Shown in pieces: positions 26,976-35,449 of a stretch of DNA of 50,902 nucleotides (positions are counted from its first letter, which is position 1; each line of letters starts with the position of its first letter). The DNA is from Clostridiales bacterium (lineage in GTDB: Bacteria > Bacillota > Limnochordia > Darwinibacteriales > B1SED10-159). The notes beneath the pieces are model-generated. The model did not search any database. It saw only the letters and a program-made list of their open reading frames with translations, and was not told the DNA's origin. The stretch covers positions 1 through 50,902 of the forward strand of contig PUOC01000209.1 in the NCBI GenBank assembly GCA_003551965.1, written 5' to 3'. Made by a program: the position numbers and the translations under genes.

Positions 26976-27985
26976 TGAGCGATGCCTATCGGCGTGCCGG
27001 TGTGGATATCCGGTCGGGCCATGAAGCTGTGGAACGGATCAAGTCGCATGCAGAGAGCACCCACAGGCCGGAGGTTTTAGGAAGTCTCGGCAGCTTCGGC
27101 GGGATGTTTGAACTGCCCCAGGGATACCGGCGGCCAGTGCTGGTTGCGGGTACCGACGGTGTGGGCACGAAACTGCGTCTGGCCTTTGAACTGGACATTC
27201 ACGACACCATCGGCGTTGATCTTGTGGCCATGTGCGCCAATGATGTCGTGGTCCAGGGTGCGGAACCGCTGTTGTTCTTGGACTATTTGGCCACATCCAA
27301 AGTGGTTCCTAAGAAGGTGGAGCAGATCGCTGCGGGCATAGCCAACGGCTGCCGCCTGGCCGGGTGCGCTCTGATCGGCGGTGAAACGGCGGAGATGCCC
27401 GGTTTCTATCAAAGAGAAGACTATGATTTGGCGGGATTTTGCGTAGGAGTCGTGGAGAAGGACGACATTGTTGACGGCCGCGCCATAGAACCTGGGGATG
27501 TTCTCATTGGGCTTGCCAGCAGCGGACTGCACTCCAACGGGTTTTCCTTGGTGCGCAGGATTGCAGCGGATGCCGGGCGCGACCAGGATAGACCGTTTCT
27601 CAAAAGCTTGCTGACGCCGACACGGATCTACGTGCGTCCGGTCTTGGATCTGCTTTCCCGCTTTTCCATACGGGGGATGTCCCATATTACCGGCGGCGGG
27701 CTCGCCGAAAACATTCCCCGCATGCTGCCGTCAGGGTGCGGAGCTCGATTGGATGCCGATGCCTGGCATGTTCCGGAGGTGTTTTCCTGGGTCAAGGAAG
27801 CAGGCAAGCTGTCCTTTGCGGACATGATTGGAACGTTCAATATGGGTATCGGTATGGTTCTCTGTGTGGCAGCGGGAGAGGCCGAGGCTGTCCTGGGCAG
27901 TCTGGAAGAACAGTCTTTGGAGGCATACAGCATCGGTATCGTAGAACGCGGTGAGGGCCTTTCTTGGAAGGAGCCGAAACAGTGA
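26975..27985 (+). CDS. purM: Phosphoribosylformylglycinamidine cyclo-ligase
   Basis: A 336-residue AIR synthetase, which closes the imidazole ring of FGAM using ATP. It opens YRRAGVDIRSGHEAVERIK and has VAGTDGVGTKLRLAFE, VDLVAMCANDVVVQGAEPLLFLDY in order and GGETAEMPGFY, all standard for PurM. The start ATG shares one base with the purF stop (TGATG arrangement), and AAGGAGG lies eight bases upstream. Confidence 0.97.
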   Translation: MSDAYRRAGVDIRSGHEAVERIKSHAESTHRPEVLGSLGSFGGMFELPQGYRRPVLVAGTDGVGTKLRLAFELDIHDTIGVDLVAMCANDVVVQGAEPLLFLDYLATSKVVPKKVEQIAAGIANGCRLAGCALIGGETAEMPGFYQREDYDLAGFCVGVVEKDDIVDGRAIEPGDVLIGLASSGLHSNGFSLVRRIAADAGRDQDRPFLKSLLTPTRIYVRPVLDLLSRFSIRGMSHITGGGLAENIPRMLPSGCGARLDADAWHVPEVFSWVKEAGKLSFADMIGTFNMGIGMVLCVAAGEAEAVLGSLEEQSLEAYSIGIVERGEGLSWKEPKQ

Positions 27986-28608
27986 GCAAACTAGCGGTAT
28001 TGGCGTCCGGCAGCGGCAGCAACTTCGAAGCCATGGTGCACTACTTCAGGCAGCAGGCCACAGCGGACATCGTGCTCCTGCTCTCCGATCAGCCGCAGGC
28101 ACAGTGTCTTAATCGGGCCGAACGGCTCGGTGTTCCGGCCGCAGCCCAACGGGTGCGGGACTTCCCCGACAAAGACAGCTATGAACGTTGGATTCGGGAC
28201 ACTCTCTTAGATAGTGCAGTGGATATGGTGGTGCTGGCCGGGTATATGCGGCTCTGCGGACCGACCCTTCTGCAGGCATTTGACCACAGGATACTCAATA
28301 TCCATCCGGCGCTGCTGCCGAGCTTTCCCGGCAAGCACGCCGTGGAGCAGGCCCTAGACTATGGTGTACAGGTATCTGGAGTCACGATTCATGTGGTCGA
28401 TGAAGGTATGGATACGGGGCCCATTTTATACCAGGAGCCGGTGCCGGTGTTCGCCGGCGATACCCCCGAGACGCTGCAGAAGCGGATCGCGTCTGTGGAG
28501 CATCGTATGTATCCTAGAGTGGTGGAAGCATATTTTCAGGGAGAGGTTACGCTTAAGGCGCGGCGCGCAATCTGGAAGGAGGAGCCAACATGGGACTGCG
28601 GATTCTGA
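27982..28608 (+). CDS. purN: Phosphoribosylglycinamide formyltransferase
   Basis: A 208-residue, folate-dependent GAR transformylase. It begins LAVLASGSGSNFEAM, has the catalytic NIHPALLPSFPG with its Asn and His, and ends the catalytic core with HVVDEGMDTGPI, which supplies the Asp. The GTG start overlaps the purM stop codon by four bases and follows GGAAGGAG. The alternative formate-dependent enzyme PurT is not present here. Confidence 0.97.
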   Translation: MSKLAVLASGSGSNFEAMVHYFRQQATADIVLLLSDQPQAQCLNRAERLGVPAAAQRVRDFPDKDSYERWIRDTLLDSAVDMVVLAGYMRLCGPTLLQAFDHRILNIHPALLPSFPGKHAVEQALDYGVQVSGVTIHVVDEGMDTGPILYQEPVPVFAGDTPETLQKRIASVEHRMYPRVVEAYFQGEVTLKARRAIWKEEPTWDCGF

Positions 28609-29870
28609 TCATCGGCTGTGGAGGCCGGGAACATGCACTGGCGTGGAAATGCAGGCAGAGCCCCAAGGTGGAGCGGGTGCTGGCGGCCCCGGGAGGTACC
28701 GGCATGGGCGATCTGGCTTCGTCGTATGCCGTGGAGCCCGATGACATTCCAGGCTTGGTTGATCTGGCTGCCAAGGAACGGGTGGATTTTGCCATCGTGG
28801 GGCCCGAGGCACCGTTGCTCGACGGTATCGTGGACGCGTTCGCGGCCGCGGGAATTGACGCCTACGGACCGACAAAGGCCGCAGCCGTGCTGGAAGGGAG
28901 CAAATCGGAGGCAAAACGGTTCATGAACCGCTGGAATATTCCCACAGCTGCCCATAGGACCTGTACTAACCAAGAAGAAGCTTTCGAATTTCTGGAAGCG
29001 CAGGGGCTTCCTGTTGTGGTGAAGGCCGATGGACTGGCTGCCGGAAAAGGCGTTGTGGTGGCCATGTCTGAGGAAGAGGCCAAACAGGCGATCGAACATC
29101 TATTGACTCCCGGCAACTGCATTGTCATGGAGGAGTTTATGGTCGGTGAAGAGGTATCGCTCCTTTCCTTCGTCGATGGAGACGTGGTTGTGCCGATGGA
29201 GTTTGCCCAGGATCACAAGCCTGTTTTTGACGGCGACCGCGGCCCTAACACCGGGGGCATGGGAGCGTATTCGCCGGTTCCTCAGTTCGGCCGCGAAGTG
29301 ATGGCAGAAGCACTAGAGACCATCGTCAAGCCCACAGCCCGAGCCATGGTAAAAGAGGGCCGACCTTTCCGCGGCGTTCTCTACACGGGACTGATGATTA
29401 CCGACGAAGGCCCTAAGGTTGTGGAATACAATGTCCGCTTCGGCGATCCGGAGGCGCAGGCTCTGCTGCCCCGCCTGGAAACGGACCTGGTGGACATTAT
29501 CTGCGCCACCTTTGCAGGTCGCTTACACGAAATTCAAGTGCAGTGGAAACCAGAGGCGGCCTGTGCCGTTGTGGCGGCCAGCCAAGGATATCCGGGGCCC
29601 TATGCCATGGACAAGAAGATCCGCGGCGATGTCAGCAGCCGGCGCCCGGACAGCGTGGTGTTCCATTCCGGGACAAAACGCCGCGTGGGCAGGTTTGTAA
29701 CGGCCGGTGGACGGGTCCTGACCGTAACGGGATTCGGTCCCGATCTCTTTGATGCCATGGCGGCTGCCTATGGCCGGCTTGATGAAATTCATTTTGAAGG
29801 TATGCACTACCGCACGGATATCGGATGGCAGGCAGCGGCCCGCGGTGCCAAACGGGTTGCCGTCCACTGA
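28590..29870 (+). CDS. purD: Phosphoribosylamine-glycine ligase
   Basis: A 426-residue ATP-grasp ligase that joins phosphoribosylamine and glycine. It begins ILIIGCGGREHALAWK and has VVVKADGLAAGKGVVVA in the ATP-grasp domain, then GPNTGGMGAYSP and EYNVRFGDPEAQ, the latter with the metal-binding residues. It overlaps purN by 19 bases and is the last gene of the operon. In B. subtilis purH lies between purN and purD; here nothing does. Confidence 0.97.
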   Translation: MGLRILIIGCGGREHALAWKCRQSPKVERVLAAPGGTGMGDLASSYAVEPDDIPGLVDLAAKERVDFAIVGPEAPLLDGIVDAFAAAGIDAYGPTKAAAVLEGSKSEAKRFMNRWNIPTAAHRTCTNQEEAFEFLEAQGLPVVVKADGLAAGKGVVVAMSEEEAKQAIEHLLTPGNCIVMEEFMVGEEVSLLSFVDGDVVVPMEFAQDHKPVFDGDRGPNTGGMGAYSPVPQFGREVMAEALETIVKPTARAMVKEGRPFRGVLYTGLMITDEGPKVVEYNVRFGDPEAQALLPRLETDLVDIICATFAGRLHEIQVQWKPEAACAVVAASQGYPGPYAMDKKIRGDVSSRRPDSVVFHSGTKRRVGRFVTAGGRVLTVTGFGPDLFDAMAAAYGRLDEIHFEGMHYRTDIGWQAAARGAKRVAVH

Positions 29871-29891
29871 CCCCTCTTCCTTGGACAGACG

Positions 29892-29919
29892 CAGGCCCCA
29901 TGCGGCCTGTTTTCTTTTT
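29892..29919 (+). terminator. Terminator of the purine operon
   Basis: CAGGCC (29892-29897) pairs with GGCCTG (29904-29909) and is followed by TTTTCTTTTT (29910-29919), 22 bases after the purD stop codon. Confidence 0.85.
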
Positions 29920-30008
29920 GTACAGGGGAAGCAGCGGGTGTCGGGGCAGGACTTCTGCCGGCTGTGTGGAAAGAAACGGCGACAAGGATCGATAGGGGTG
30001 ACCCAGTT

Positions 30009-30881
30009 GTGCGCACGGAAGAAGAAATGATGAAACTCTTATACCAAACAGCGGCGGAAAACGAGCGCATCCGCGCCATGCTCCTAGAAGGATCTCGGAC
30101 CAATCCCCAGGCACCGCCGGACATCCTCCAGGACTATGACATTGCCTACTTGGTCACGGATATGCAGTGGTTTCTGGATCGGCCGCAGTGGATTGACGTC
30201 TTTGGCCCAAGGATGATCCTGCAGACCCCGGAAAATATGGCCATGTTTCCGCCTCACATGGAATGGTTCAGCTATCTCATGATCCTCTGCGACGGCGTCA
30301 AAATTGATCTGACTTTGGCCCCCGTCGAGCGGGCCCGGGAATATATTCCCGAAGATGGATTGGTGGAGATTCTTATGGATAAAGACCTTGTACTCCCACC
30401 TATTCCCAAGGCCAGTGACGAATACTATTGGACAGAGCTTCCATCGCAGGACTTCTTTGACGACTGCTGCAATGAATTTTGGCTTGTTGCAACTTACGTC
30501 GCGAAAGGTCTGTGGCGGGAAGAAATTCTGTTTGCCAAGGCCCACATGCACGATCCACTGCGCACCATGCTGTTGAAGATGCTCGAATGGCAGGTGGGTG
30601 CAGAGACCGATGCATCCGTGAGTATCGGAAAGTGCGGCAAGTACCTGCGCCGCTATCTCCAAACCGACGACTGGCACGACTTGCTGTCCTCATATAGCGA
30701 TGCCGCCATAGACAGTACTTGGGACGCTCTTTTTGCGTCTTGCCGTTTGTTTCGCCGTTCAGCGGCCAAAACAGCGGCCTATCTGGGCTATGATTACCCC
30801 AAGGAAAATGAAGAGCAGCTGCTGCACTATCTGCAGACGCTTCGCAGCCTGCCGTCGGATGCTGTCGACCTGCCGCTTTAA
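30009..30881 (+). CDS. ANT(6)-type aminoglycoside 6-adenylyltransferase-like protein
   Basis: A 290-residue protein of the AadK/AadE family, which inactivates streptomycin by adenylylation. It begins VRTEEEMMKLL and has LLEGSRTNPQ followed by QDYDIAYLVTD, the nucleotidyltransferase GSR...DxD motif (about residues 27-47). Later it has FGPRMILQTPE, KIDLTLAPV, DDCCNEFWLVATYVAKGL in order and the GKYLRRYL segment, all aligned with B. subtilis AadK from memory. The GTG start has AGGGGTG eight bases upstream. It stands alone after the pur terminator. In Bacillota such genes are often chromosomal and confer low-level resistance or act on another substrate. Confidence 0.88.
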   Translation: MRTEEEMMKLLYQTAAENERIRAMLLEGSRTNPQAPPDILQDYDIAYLVTDMQWFLDRPQWIDVFGPRMILQTPENMAMFPPHMEWFSYLMILCDGVKIDLTLAPVERAREYIPEDGLVEILMDKDLVLPPIPKASDEYYWTELPSQDFFDDCCNEFWLVATYVAKGLWREEILFAKAHMHDPLRTMLLKMLEWQVGAETDASVSIGKCGKYLRRYLQTDDWHDLLSSYSDAAIDSTWDALFASCRLFRRSAAKTAAYLGYDYPKENEEQLLHYLQTLRSLPSDAVDLPL

Positions 30882-31005
30882 GGCTTGACAGGACCTGCCG
30901 GGGAAGGGACGGCCAACGACGGCAGTAAGCAATGTCCACTCAGCTGCAAGGGGCCCGTTGGGATATGTCAGATCGATTTCAAGGAATTTGTGGGGAGGGA
31001 TTGCA

Positions 31006-31536
31006 GTGGCTGGAGAAAAAGAGAAGCGTGTCCCGGGAGAAGAGATGCCGGCAGAGGAGCAGAAAGATTCGGCAGCTGCCGAAAGTCTGTCGCCAGCTGA
31101 ACAGGCAGAACAGGTACGGCGGGCACTGAGGGAAATGGAGCAGGAAGGGCGGCAGCGGCGTAAGCGCCAGCGCGGTTTTTTGGGCAAGGATAACTTTTTC
31201 AACTTCAGTCATTTCTGGAGCATCACACTCATTCGCGTCGCCTTCTTCATCGGCTTTATCCTTTTGAACGGAGCGTTTATTGTGGCTGTGATCGGTACGG
31301 CCTTCACCGGAAACTTCTTTGTTCCGCCTCCTCCGGGCATGGAGACGGCTGTGGGTGGGGTTTGGGCGTCAGCCGGGGTGATCGCCGGGTTTTTGTTCAG
31401 TTGGCTGGCGGCCAATCTTCTGTGGCGCCTGCTCTGCGAGGCACTGTTGGTTCGCTTTCGGGTTTACGAAGTACTGCAGTCCATGGATGAAAAACTGCAT
31501 GCGTGGGACATAGAACGCAAAAAAGAACAGCCGTGA
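31006..31536 (+). CDS. DUF4282-like membrane protein
   Basis: A 176-residue protein starting at GTG with GGGGAGGG upstream. The first 70 residues are charged (Glu, Lys, Arg, Gln) and likely coiled coil. Two membrane helices follow, about residues 77-103 and 116-145, separated by a short PPPPGME loop. Ending LLWRLLCEALLVRFRVYEVLQSMDEKL resembles DUF4282 proteins, in which W-R-x-x-C-E precedes a cytoplasmic tail. The function of that family is unknown and the match is tentative. The stop codon falls in the loop of a terminator hairpin. Confidence 0.65.
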   Translation: MAGEKEKRVPGEEMPAEEQKDSAAAESLSPAEQAEQVRRALREMEQEGRQRRKRQRGFLGKDNFFNFSHFWSITLIRVAFFIGFILLNGAFIVAVIGTAFTGNFFVPPPPGMETAVGGVWASAGVIAGFLFSWLAANLLWRLLCEALLVRFRVYEVLQSMDEKLHAWDIERKKEQP

Positions 31537-31554
31537 CCTGGCTGTTCTTTTTCT
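31524..31554 (+). terminator. Terminator overlapping the end of the DUF4282-like gene
   Basis: AGAACAGCC (31524-31532) pairs with GGCTGTTCT (31540-31548) and is followed by TTTTCTT. The TGA stop codon at 31534-31536 lies in the seven-base loop. An A-rich run upstream means it could also work on the opposite strand, against the convergent hydrolase gene. Confidence 0.85.
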
Positions 31555-31639
31555 TGATCCAATGCCGTCCATCGCTTGGATGCGGCCGAAGGCCCTTGGA
31601 AACCTTGGTCAGTCATGTTACACTTACATTAGGAAACGG

Positions 31640-32383
31640 TTATTGATTTACTTCCAGGGATTGCAAAAACCAGGTAATTCCTGTCACAATCTGCTGTTGC
31701 TGGCTTTCTCGGGAAATCTTTGCCTGTCCATCGCCATCCTGCTGGCCATACCAGCCGAACTGGGCGTGATTGCCTCCCTGCAGCTCTAGGTAAACGGTAT
31801 CCTCGGGAAGGCGCGCAGAGTGTTGGCGGATTACGTCGGGGGATGCCAGGCCGTCTTCAGAGCCGTATATGGATAGAACCGGTAGGTTTTCGCCGCGCAG
31901 AGAATCGCTTTCACTGGGATAGGAAGCCAACAGCACCAAGCCTTTTACCGGATATTCGTCCTGGGCGGCAAAACGGGCCGCCATGGCTCCTCCTAAGGAA
32001 TGGCCGCCCACCACCCAATGGGAAATGGCAGGATACTGCTGGATGATCTCCGCCGCCCGGCCGCTGCCTAAGACCGCGAGATGCAGCGGCATGGGCACAA
32101 GCCAGACGGGATAGCCTGCGGCGGCTAGTTCCCGGGCCAAGGGGGCATATGCCCGCGGCGGCACGAGTCCTCCGGGATATAAGATGAGGCCTGTGGAGAA
32201 GGTTTCAGGAGCGTTGCGCGGTTTGAAGCTGAGGAAACGGTTTTCGCTGAAGGCAACCTGTTCTGTGGTCCGCGCTGCGTCGTAACCCTCGGGCATGACA
32301 CTCTGGGGCCGCAGCCACCATATACTGTAAAGGACCAAACCTACGATGGATAGAATAATGGCAGTGCGGAGTATTTTTTTCAC
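31640..32383 (-). CDS. Alpha/beta-hydrolase, membrane anchored
   Basis: A 247-residue protein with an N-terminal hydrophobic anchor (residues 5-23) and no obvious cleavage site. The nucleophile elbow is GGHSLGGAMAARFA (Ser near residue 135). The acidic residue is probably Asp in YGSEDGLA and the His in GGNHAQFGWYG, so the triad is complete. The GGNHAQFG ending is shared with a group of predicted carboxylesterases and dienelactone hydrolase-like proteins in Bacillota. The GTG at 32383 has AGGGGG 12 bases upstream, a slightly long spacing. The substrate is unknown. Confidence 0.82.
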   Translation of the reverse strand: MKKILRTAIILSIVGLVLYSIWWLRPQSVMPEGYDAARTTEQVAFSENRFLSFKPRNAPETFSTGLILYPGGLVPPRAYAPLARELAAAGYPVWLVPMPLHLAVLGSGRAAEIIQQYPAISHWVVGGHSLGGAMAARFAAQDEYPVKGLVLLASYPSESDSLRGENLPVLSIYGSEDGLASPDVIRQHSARLPEDTVYLELQGGNHAQFGWYGQQDGDGQAKISRESQQQQIVTGITWFLQSLEVNQ

Positions 32384-32503
32384 GGCAGGTCATGCCCCCT
32401 TTGTACAATGAGGAAAGCGCCCGGAGCTCTCCCATAAAGGGCTTCGCCGTGCTCTGCGGCGCTCGGGAGCCTCTTGATCACCACCACTTTAGGAGGGGAT
32501 CCT

Positions 32504-33505
32504 TTGAATCGACAGCGGTTCTTGGCCAAGTACAACATCAGTGAGCAGGACTTTGAGAAAGCGGGTATATCCTGGGGCCGGCTTATGGAAATCTACCACC
32601 ACTATTTGGCACTCCGGCCTGATCTGGAAACCATTTTGACCCTTTTGGCTGAGTATCTTCGCAAGGCAGACAAAGTGCACACCGTCAAGGCTCGCACGAA
32701 GGAGCCGGAACATCTGTTGGAGAAGATTATCCGCAAAAGGCTTGCCTGTCCCCAGACGGAGATCACCGCGGACAACTACCAAGAAATTATCACTGATCTG
32801 GTGGGCATCCGCATTATGCATCTGTTTAAAGAAGACTGGGTTCGTATTCATGATTTCATCACTGAAAACTGGGAACAGGTGGAGACGCCCATTGCCAATG
32901 TGCGGCATGGCGATAAGGCCAAGCTGATCGAAGGCTTTCGAAACAAAGGCCTGGACATTGTGGAACATCCCTATGGGTATCGGTCGCTGCACTACTTGAT
33001 TGTATCGAGGCCAGCCAAGGGCTACTATGTGGCCGAGATCCAAGTACGCACGATTTTTGAAGAAGGGTGGAGCGAAATCGACCACACCGTACGATATCCC
33101 TATGACATCGATAACTCCATTCTATCCGATTACCTCGTTATCTTCAACCGCCTGGCCGGGAGCGCGGATGAGATGGGGTCTTATGTACGGTTCCTCAGCC
33201 GGGAATTGAAGCGTATGCAGTACAGCCATCAAGAAGAGCTGGAAGAAAAGAACACTTTGATCCAGGAACTAAAGGATACCATCAGCGACCTGGAAATCGA
33301 GAAACAGGCCAAAGAAGAACTGCAGCGGAAGTTGAACATCCTAGAAACAAGAATTCTGCCCAGCCAATCCAAGGACAACCGGCCGGAACGAGTCTCCGTG
33401 GATGACCTCTTTTTCAAAGAAGACCGCGACAGCGAGGAGTGGGTAGAGACACCGGACATTTCACTGCCTAACGGAGGTCAAATCAAGTCAAAACAAAGTC
33501 GATGA
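32504..33505 (+). CDS. RelA/SpoT-domain alarmone synthetase-like protein with coiled-coil tail
   Basis: A 333-residue protein beginning at TTG after AGGAGGGG. Residues about 55-215 form a RelA/SpoT synthetase domain: VKARTKEPEHLLEKI, DLVGIRIMHLF, HPYGYRSLHYLIV and EIQVRTIFEEGWSEIDH are visible. The Glu of EIQVRT is catalytic in (p)ppGpp synthetases. No HD hydrolase domain and no TGS or ACT domains are present, so this is a stand-alone synthetase, longer than the usual 210-residue small alarmone synthetases. Residues about 245-290 are a coiled coil (EELEEKNTLIQEL onward), followed by a polar tail. It could make (p)ppGpp or another alarmone such as the pyrophosphorylated nucleotides of toxic SAS proteins. 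Confidence 0.85.
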   Translation: MNRQRFLAKYNISEQDFEKAGISWGRLMEIYHHYLALRPDLETILTLLAEYLRKADKVHTVKARTKEPEHLLEKIIRKRLACPQTEITADNYQEIITDLVGIRIMHLFKEDWVRIHDFITENWEQVETPIANVRHGDKAKLIEGFRNKGLDIVEHPYGYRSLHYLIVSRPAKGYYVAEIQVRTIFEEGWSEIDHTVRYPYDIDNSILSDYLVIFNRLAGSADEMGSYVRFLSRELKRMQYSHQEELEEKNTLIQELKDTISDLEIEKQAKEELQRKLNILETRILPSQSKDNRPERVSVDDLFFKEDRDSEEWVETPDISLPNGGQIKSKQSR

Positions 33506-33521
33506 GAGGAGTGGCAGGACG

Positions 33522-34088
33522 TTGTTTAAGGAATTGGTGTTGAAAAACAGAAGCTATCGCCGGTTTGACGAATCGCATCCGTTGGATCAGCAGACACTGA
33601 AGGAGTTGGTGGATTGTGCCCGCCTCAGCCCGTCCGGTCAGAACAAACAGCCCTTGAAGTATTACACGGCTTGGAGCGAAGATGTCAATGACGACATTTT
33701 TGCCTGCTTAAGCTGGGCGGGGCACCTGACCGATTGGCCCGGACCCAGTGCCGGTGAACGTCCCACCGGTTACATCGTTATTCTTGGCGATAAGGATATT
33801 GCTGAGACGTTCGGCTGCGATCATGGTATTGCAGCCCAGACCATGCTGTTGGCTGCGGCCGATCGAGGTCTCGGCGGCTGTATGATAGGTTCGGTCCGCC
33901 GGGCGAAGCTGCGGGAGCTGCTGGCCATCCCCGAAAAATACGAAATTCTTCTGGTTGTGGCATTGGGCAAGCCGGTGGAAACGGTCGTCATCGATGAAGC
34001 CAAAGAAGGCGAGATCCGCTACTGGCGTGACGACAAAGGGGTGCATCACGTGCCGAAGCGTTCCTTGGACGAGTTGATTATTCACTGA
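33522..34088 (+). CDS. Nitroreductase family protein
   Basis: A 188-residue FMN-binding nitroreductase-fold protein. It begins ELVLKNRSYRRFDE, the family's R-x-x-R-x-F/Y motif that contacts FMN phosphate. Next come SPSGQNKQPLKYY, in which SGQNKQP matches the S/P-x-x-N-x-Q-P motif, and a central AAADRGLGGCMIGSVRR segment. The start is TTG with AGAGGAG ten bases upstream, 16 bases after the alarmone synthetase gene. The two are therefore probably co-transcribed. It reduces nitro compounds or quinones in relatives, but the natural substrate is unknown. Confidence 0.87.
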   Translation: MFKELVLKNRSYRRFDESHPLDQQTLKELVDCARLSPSGQNKQPLKYYTAWSEDVNDDIFACLSWAGHLTDWPGPSAGERPTGYIVILGDKDIAETFGCDHGIAAQTMLLAAADRGLGGCMIGSVRRAKLRELLAIPEKYEILLVVALGKPVETVVIDEAKEGEIRYWRDDKGVHHVPKRSLDELIIH

Positions 34089-34096
34089 AAACACAG

Positions 34097-34136
34097 GCTG
34101 CCCGGCTCTTTCTTCACAGAGCCGGGCAGCTTCTTG
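34097..34136. terminator. Terminator between convergent nitroreductase and DJ-1 genes
   Basis: A perfect 13-base inverted repeat, GCTGCCCGGCTCT (34097-34109) and AGAGCCGGGCAGC (34118-34130), with an eight-base loop, then TTCTTGT. It lies between converging genes and could serve both strands. Confidence 0.8.
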
Positions 34137-34138
34137 TG

Positions 34139-34654
34139 CTATGCCTTCTTTTTTGCGGTTTCCAAAATGGCCATGGCAAACTCTTCGGCTGCTTCCGGGC
34201 CGCTGCCTGTGATGATGGAGCCGTCCCGTTCCACTGTTCGGCCGGTATAATCTGCGCCTTCTTCCTTCAGCACATCGGCGCCGTCCGGGAAGACAGTAGC
34301 TTTCTTGCCCTGCAGCAGACCGGCCCGGGCCAAGATGACCGGGGCGATGCAGATGGCTCCCAATATGCGTCCCTCGGAGAGGGTGTCCTTGGCCAACTGG
34401 TGAGCGGTGGGATCCTGAAAATACTGTTCGGTGCCTGGGCCACCAACGAAGATTACGGTGTCAAAATCCGATGCTTTGACATTATCAATGTGCACATCCG
34501 GTCTCACTTCCATGCCAAGCTTGCCGACGGCTTTAGCCAATGTGGTCGAGACGGTCACAACTTTGACGCCGTGGTGCTCAAAGACTTCCTTTGGTACCTG
34601 GTATTCTTCATCCCGGAACGATTTTTCCGCTATCACCAAGGCTGCCTTCTTCAC
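34139..34654 (-). CDS. DJ-1/PfpI family protein
   Basis: A 171-residue protein with the DJ-1/PfpI fold. It starts KKAALVIAEKSFRDEEY, has VIFVGGPGTEQYF, and the nucleophile elbow is GAICIAPVILARAG with Cys102. The usual Glu that lowers the Cys pKa would be in the RDEEY segment near residue 16. I chose the GTG at 34654 because GGAGGTGG lies five bases upstream. The family includes proteases, glyoxalase III-like deglycases and stress chaperones. Close to the PfpI/YhbO branch in size, but the function cannot be fixed from sequence. Confidence 0.85.
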   Translation of the reverse strand: MKKAALVIAEKSFRDEEYQVPKEVFEHHGVKVVTVSTTLAKAVGKLGMEVRPDVHIDNVKASDFDTVIFVGGPGTEQYFQDPTAHQLAKDTLSEGRILGAICIAPVILARAGLLQGKKATVFPDGADVLKEEGADYTGRTVERDGSIITGSGPEAAEEFAMAILETAKKKA

Positions 34655-34743
34655 AGAAACCACCTCCATAAAATTGGCCTTTATCCTAAGGAATAGATTC
34701 TCGATGCTAGCCTTCGTTTCCTGCTGCCTGGGACGCACTACAG

Positions 34744-35448
34744 TCACGGGCGCGTGCGCGCGGGTGATTTGGGGTAGAGGTCCTTCCACTTATAGCGTTC
34801 CCACGAAACAACCAAAGACAGGCCCACTGCCGCCAGGGAAATGATAAGCCCTACCATGCCTAGAAACCAAAAGGAGTGTCCGGAAGCCCATTGGAAGAGA
34901 GGAGTAAAGAGCGCCCCCCCTTCGCCCTGCAAATACATGTTGGCCAAACCGTTGGGCAGAAGGAACAGACCGATGAACACAAGAATGCCTACCATTCTAG
35001 CGCCGGGATATCCGTAGGCAAAATGCAGCGGCAGATAGACGGCGGTGCCCACAAGGCTGAATGCCAGGACCGCAGGCAGACCCACCCAGCGAAAGGGTTC
35101 TACCGCAATGTCGAAGGGGAGGGCGGCTAACACGATACCCACGAACCCCATGGTCAGAAAACCCAGCAGTGCGGCGGCGGCCGCAGTGAGATAGCGGGCC
35201 GCAGCCACTTGGCTGCGGCTGACGGGCAGGCTGTTGGTGAGCAGATGTGTGTTGTTTTTCTCTTCGCTGACAGAGTTCTGCAGAAGAAGCAAATAGGTGG
35301 TCATGATGCCGCCCATGAGGTGCACCACAGGGAAGAATTCAGAACCGGGCACGTCTTGAAACATGACGAAAAGGAAGGCCGAATAGGACAGGAGAAACCA
35401 AACATATCGCTTTTGAATCCAAAAATCTTTCAGCACTAGGTAAAACAT
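34744..35448 (-). CDS. ABC-2 type transporter permease
   Basis: A 234-residue integral membrane protein with about six hydrophobic helices. It begins FYLVLKDFWIQKRYVWFLLSYS, and SEEKNNTHLLTNSLPVSRSQVAAARYLTAA follows in order; the SLPVSR-type motif is typical of the ABC2_membrane_5/YtrC-like permeases of Bacillota. The ATG is one base after the stop codon of the upstream ATPase gene, and GAAGGGG lies about nine bases before it. With that ATPase it would form an exporter or a signalling ABC unit; the substrate is not known. Confidence 0.85.
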   Translation of the reverse strand: MFYLVLKDFWIQKRYVWFLLSYSAFLFVMFQDVPGSEFFPVVHLMGGIMTTYLLLLQNSVSEEKNNTHLLTNSLPVSRSQVAAARYLTAAAAALLGFLTMGFVGIVLAALPFDIAVEPFRWVGLPAVLAFSLVGTAVYLPLHFAYGYPGARMVGILVFIGLFLLPNGLANMYLQGEGGALFTPLFQWASGHSFWFLGMVGLIISLAAVGLSLVVSWERYKWKDLYPKSPARTRP

Positions 35449-35449
35449 A

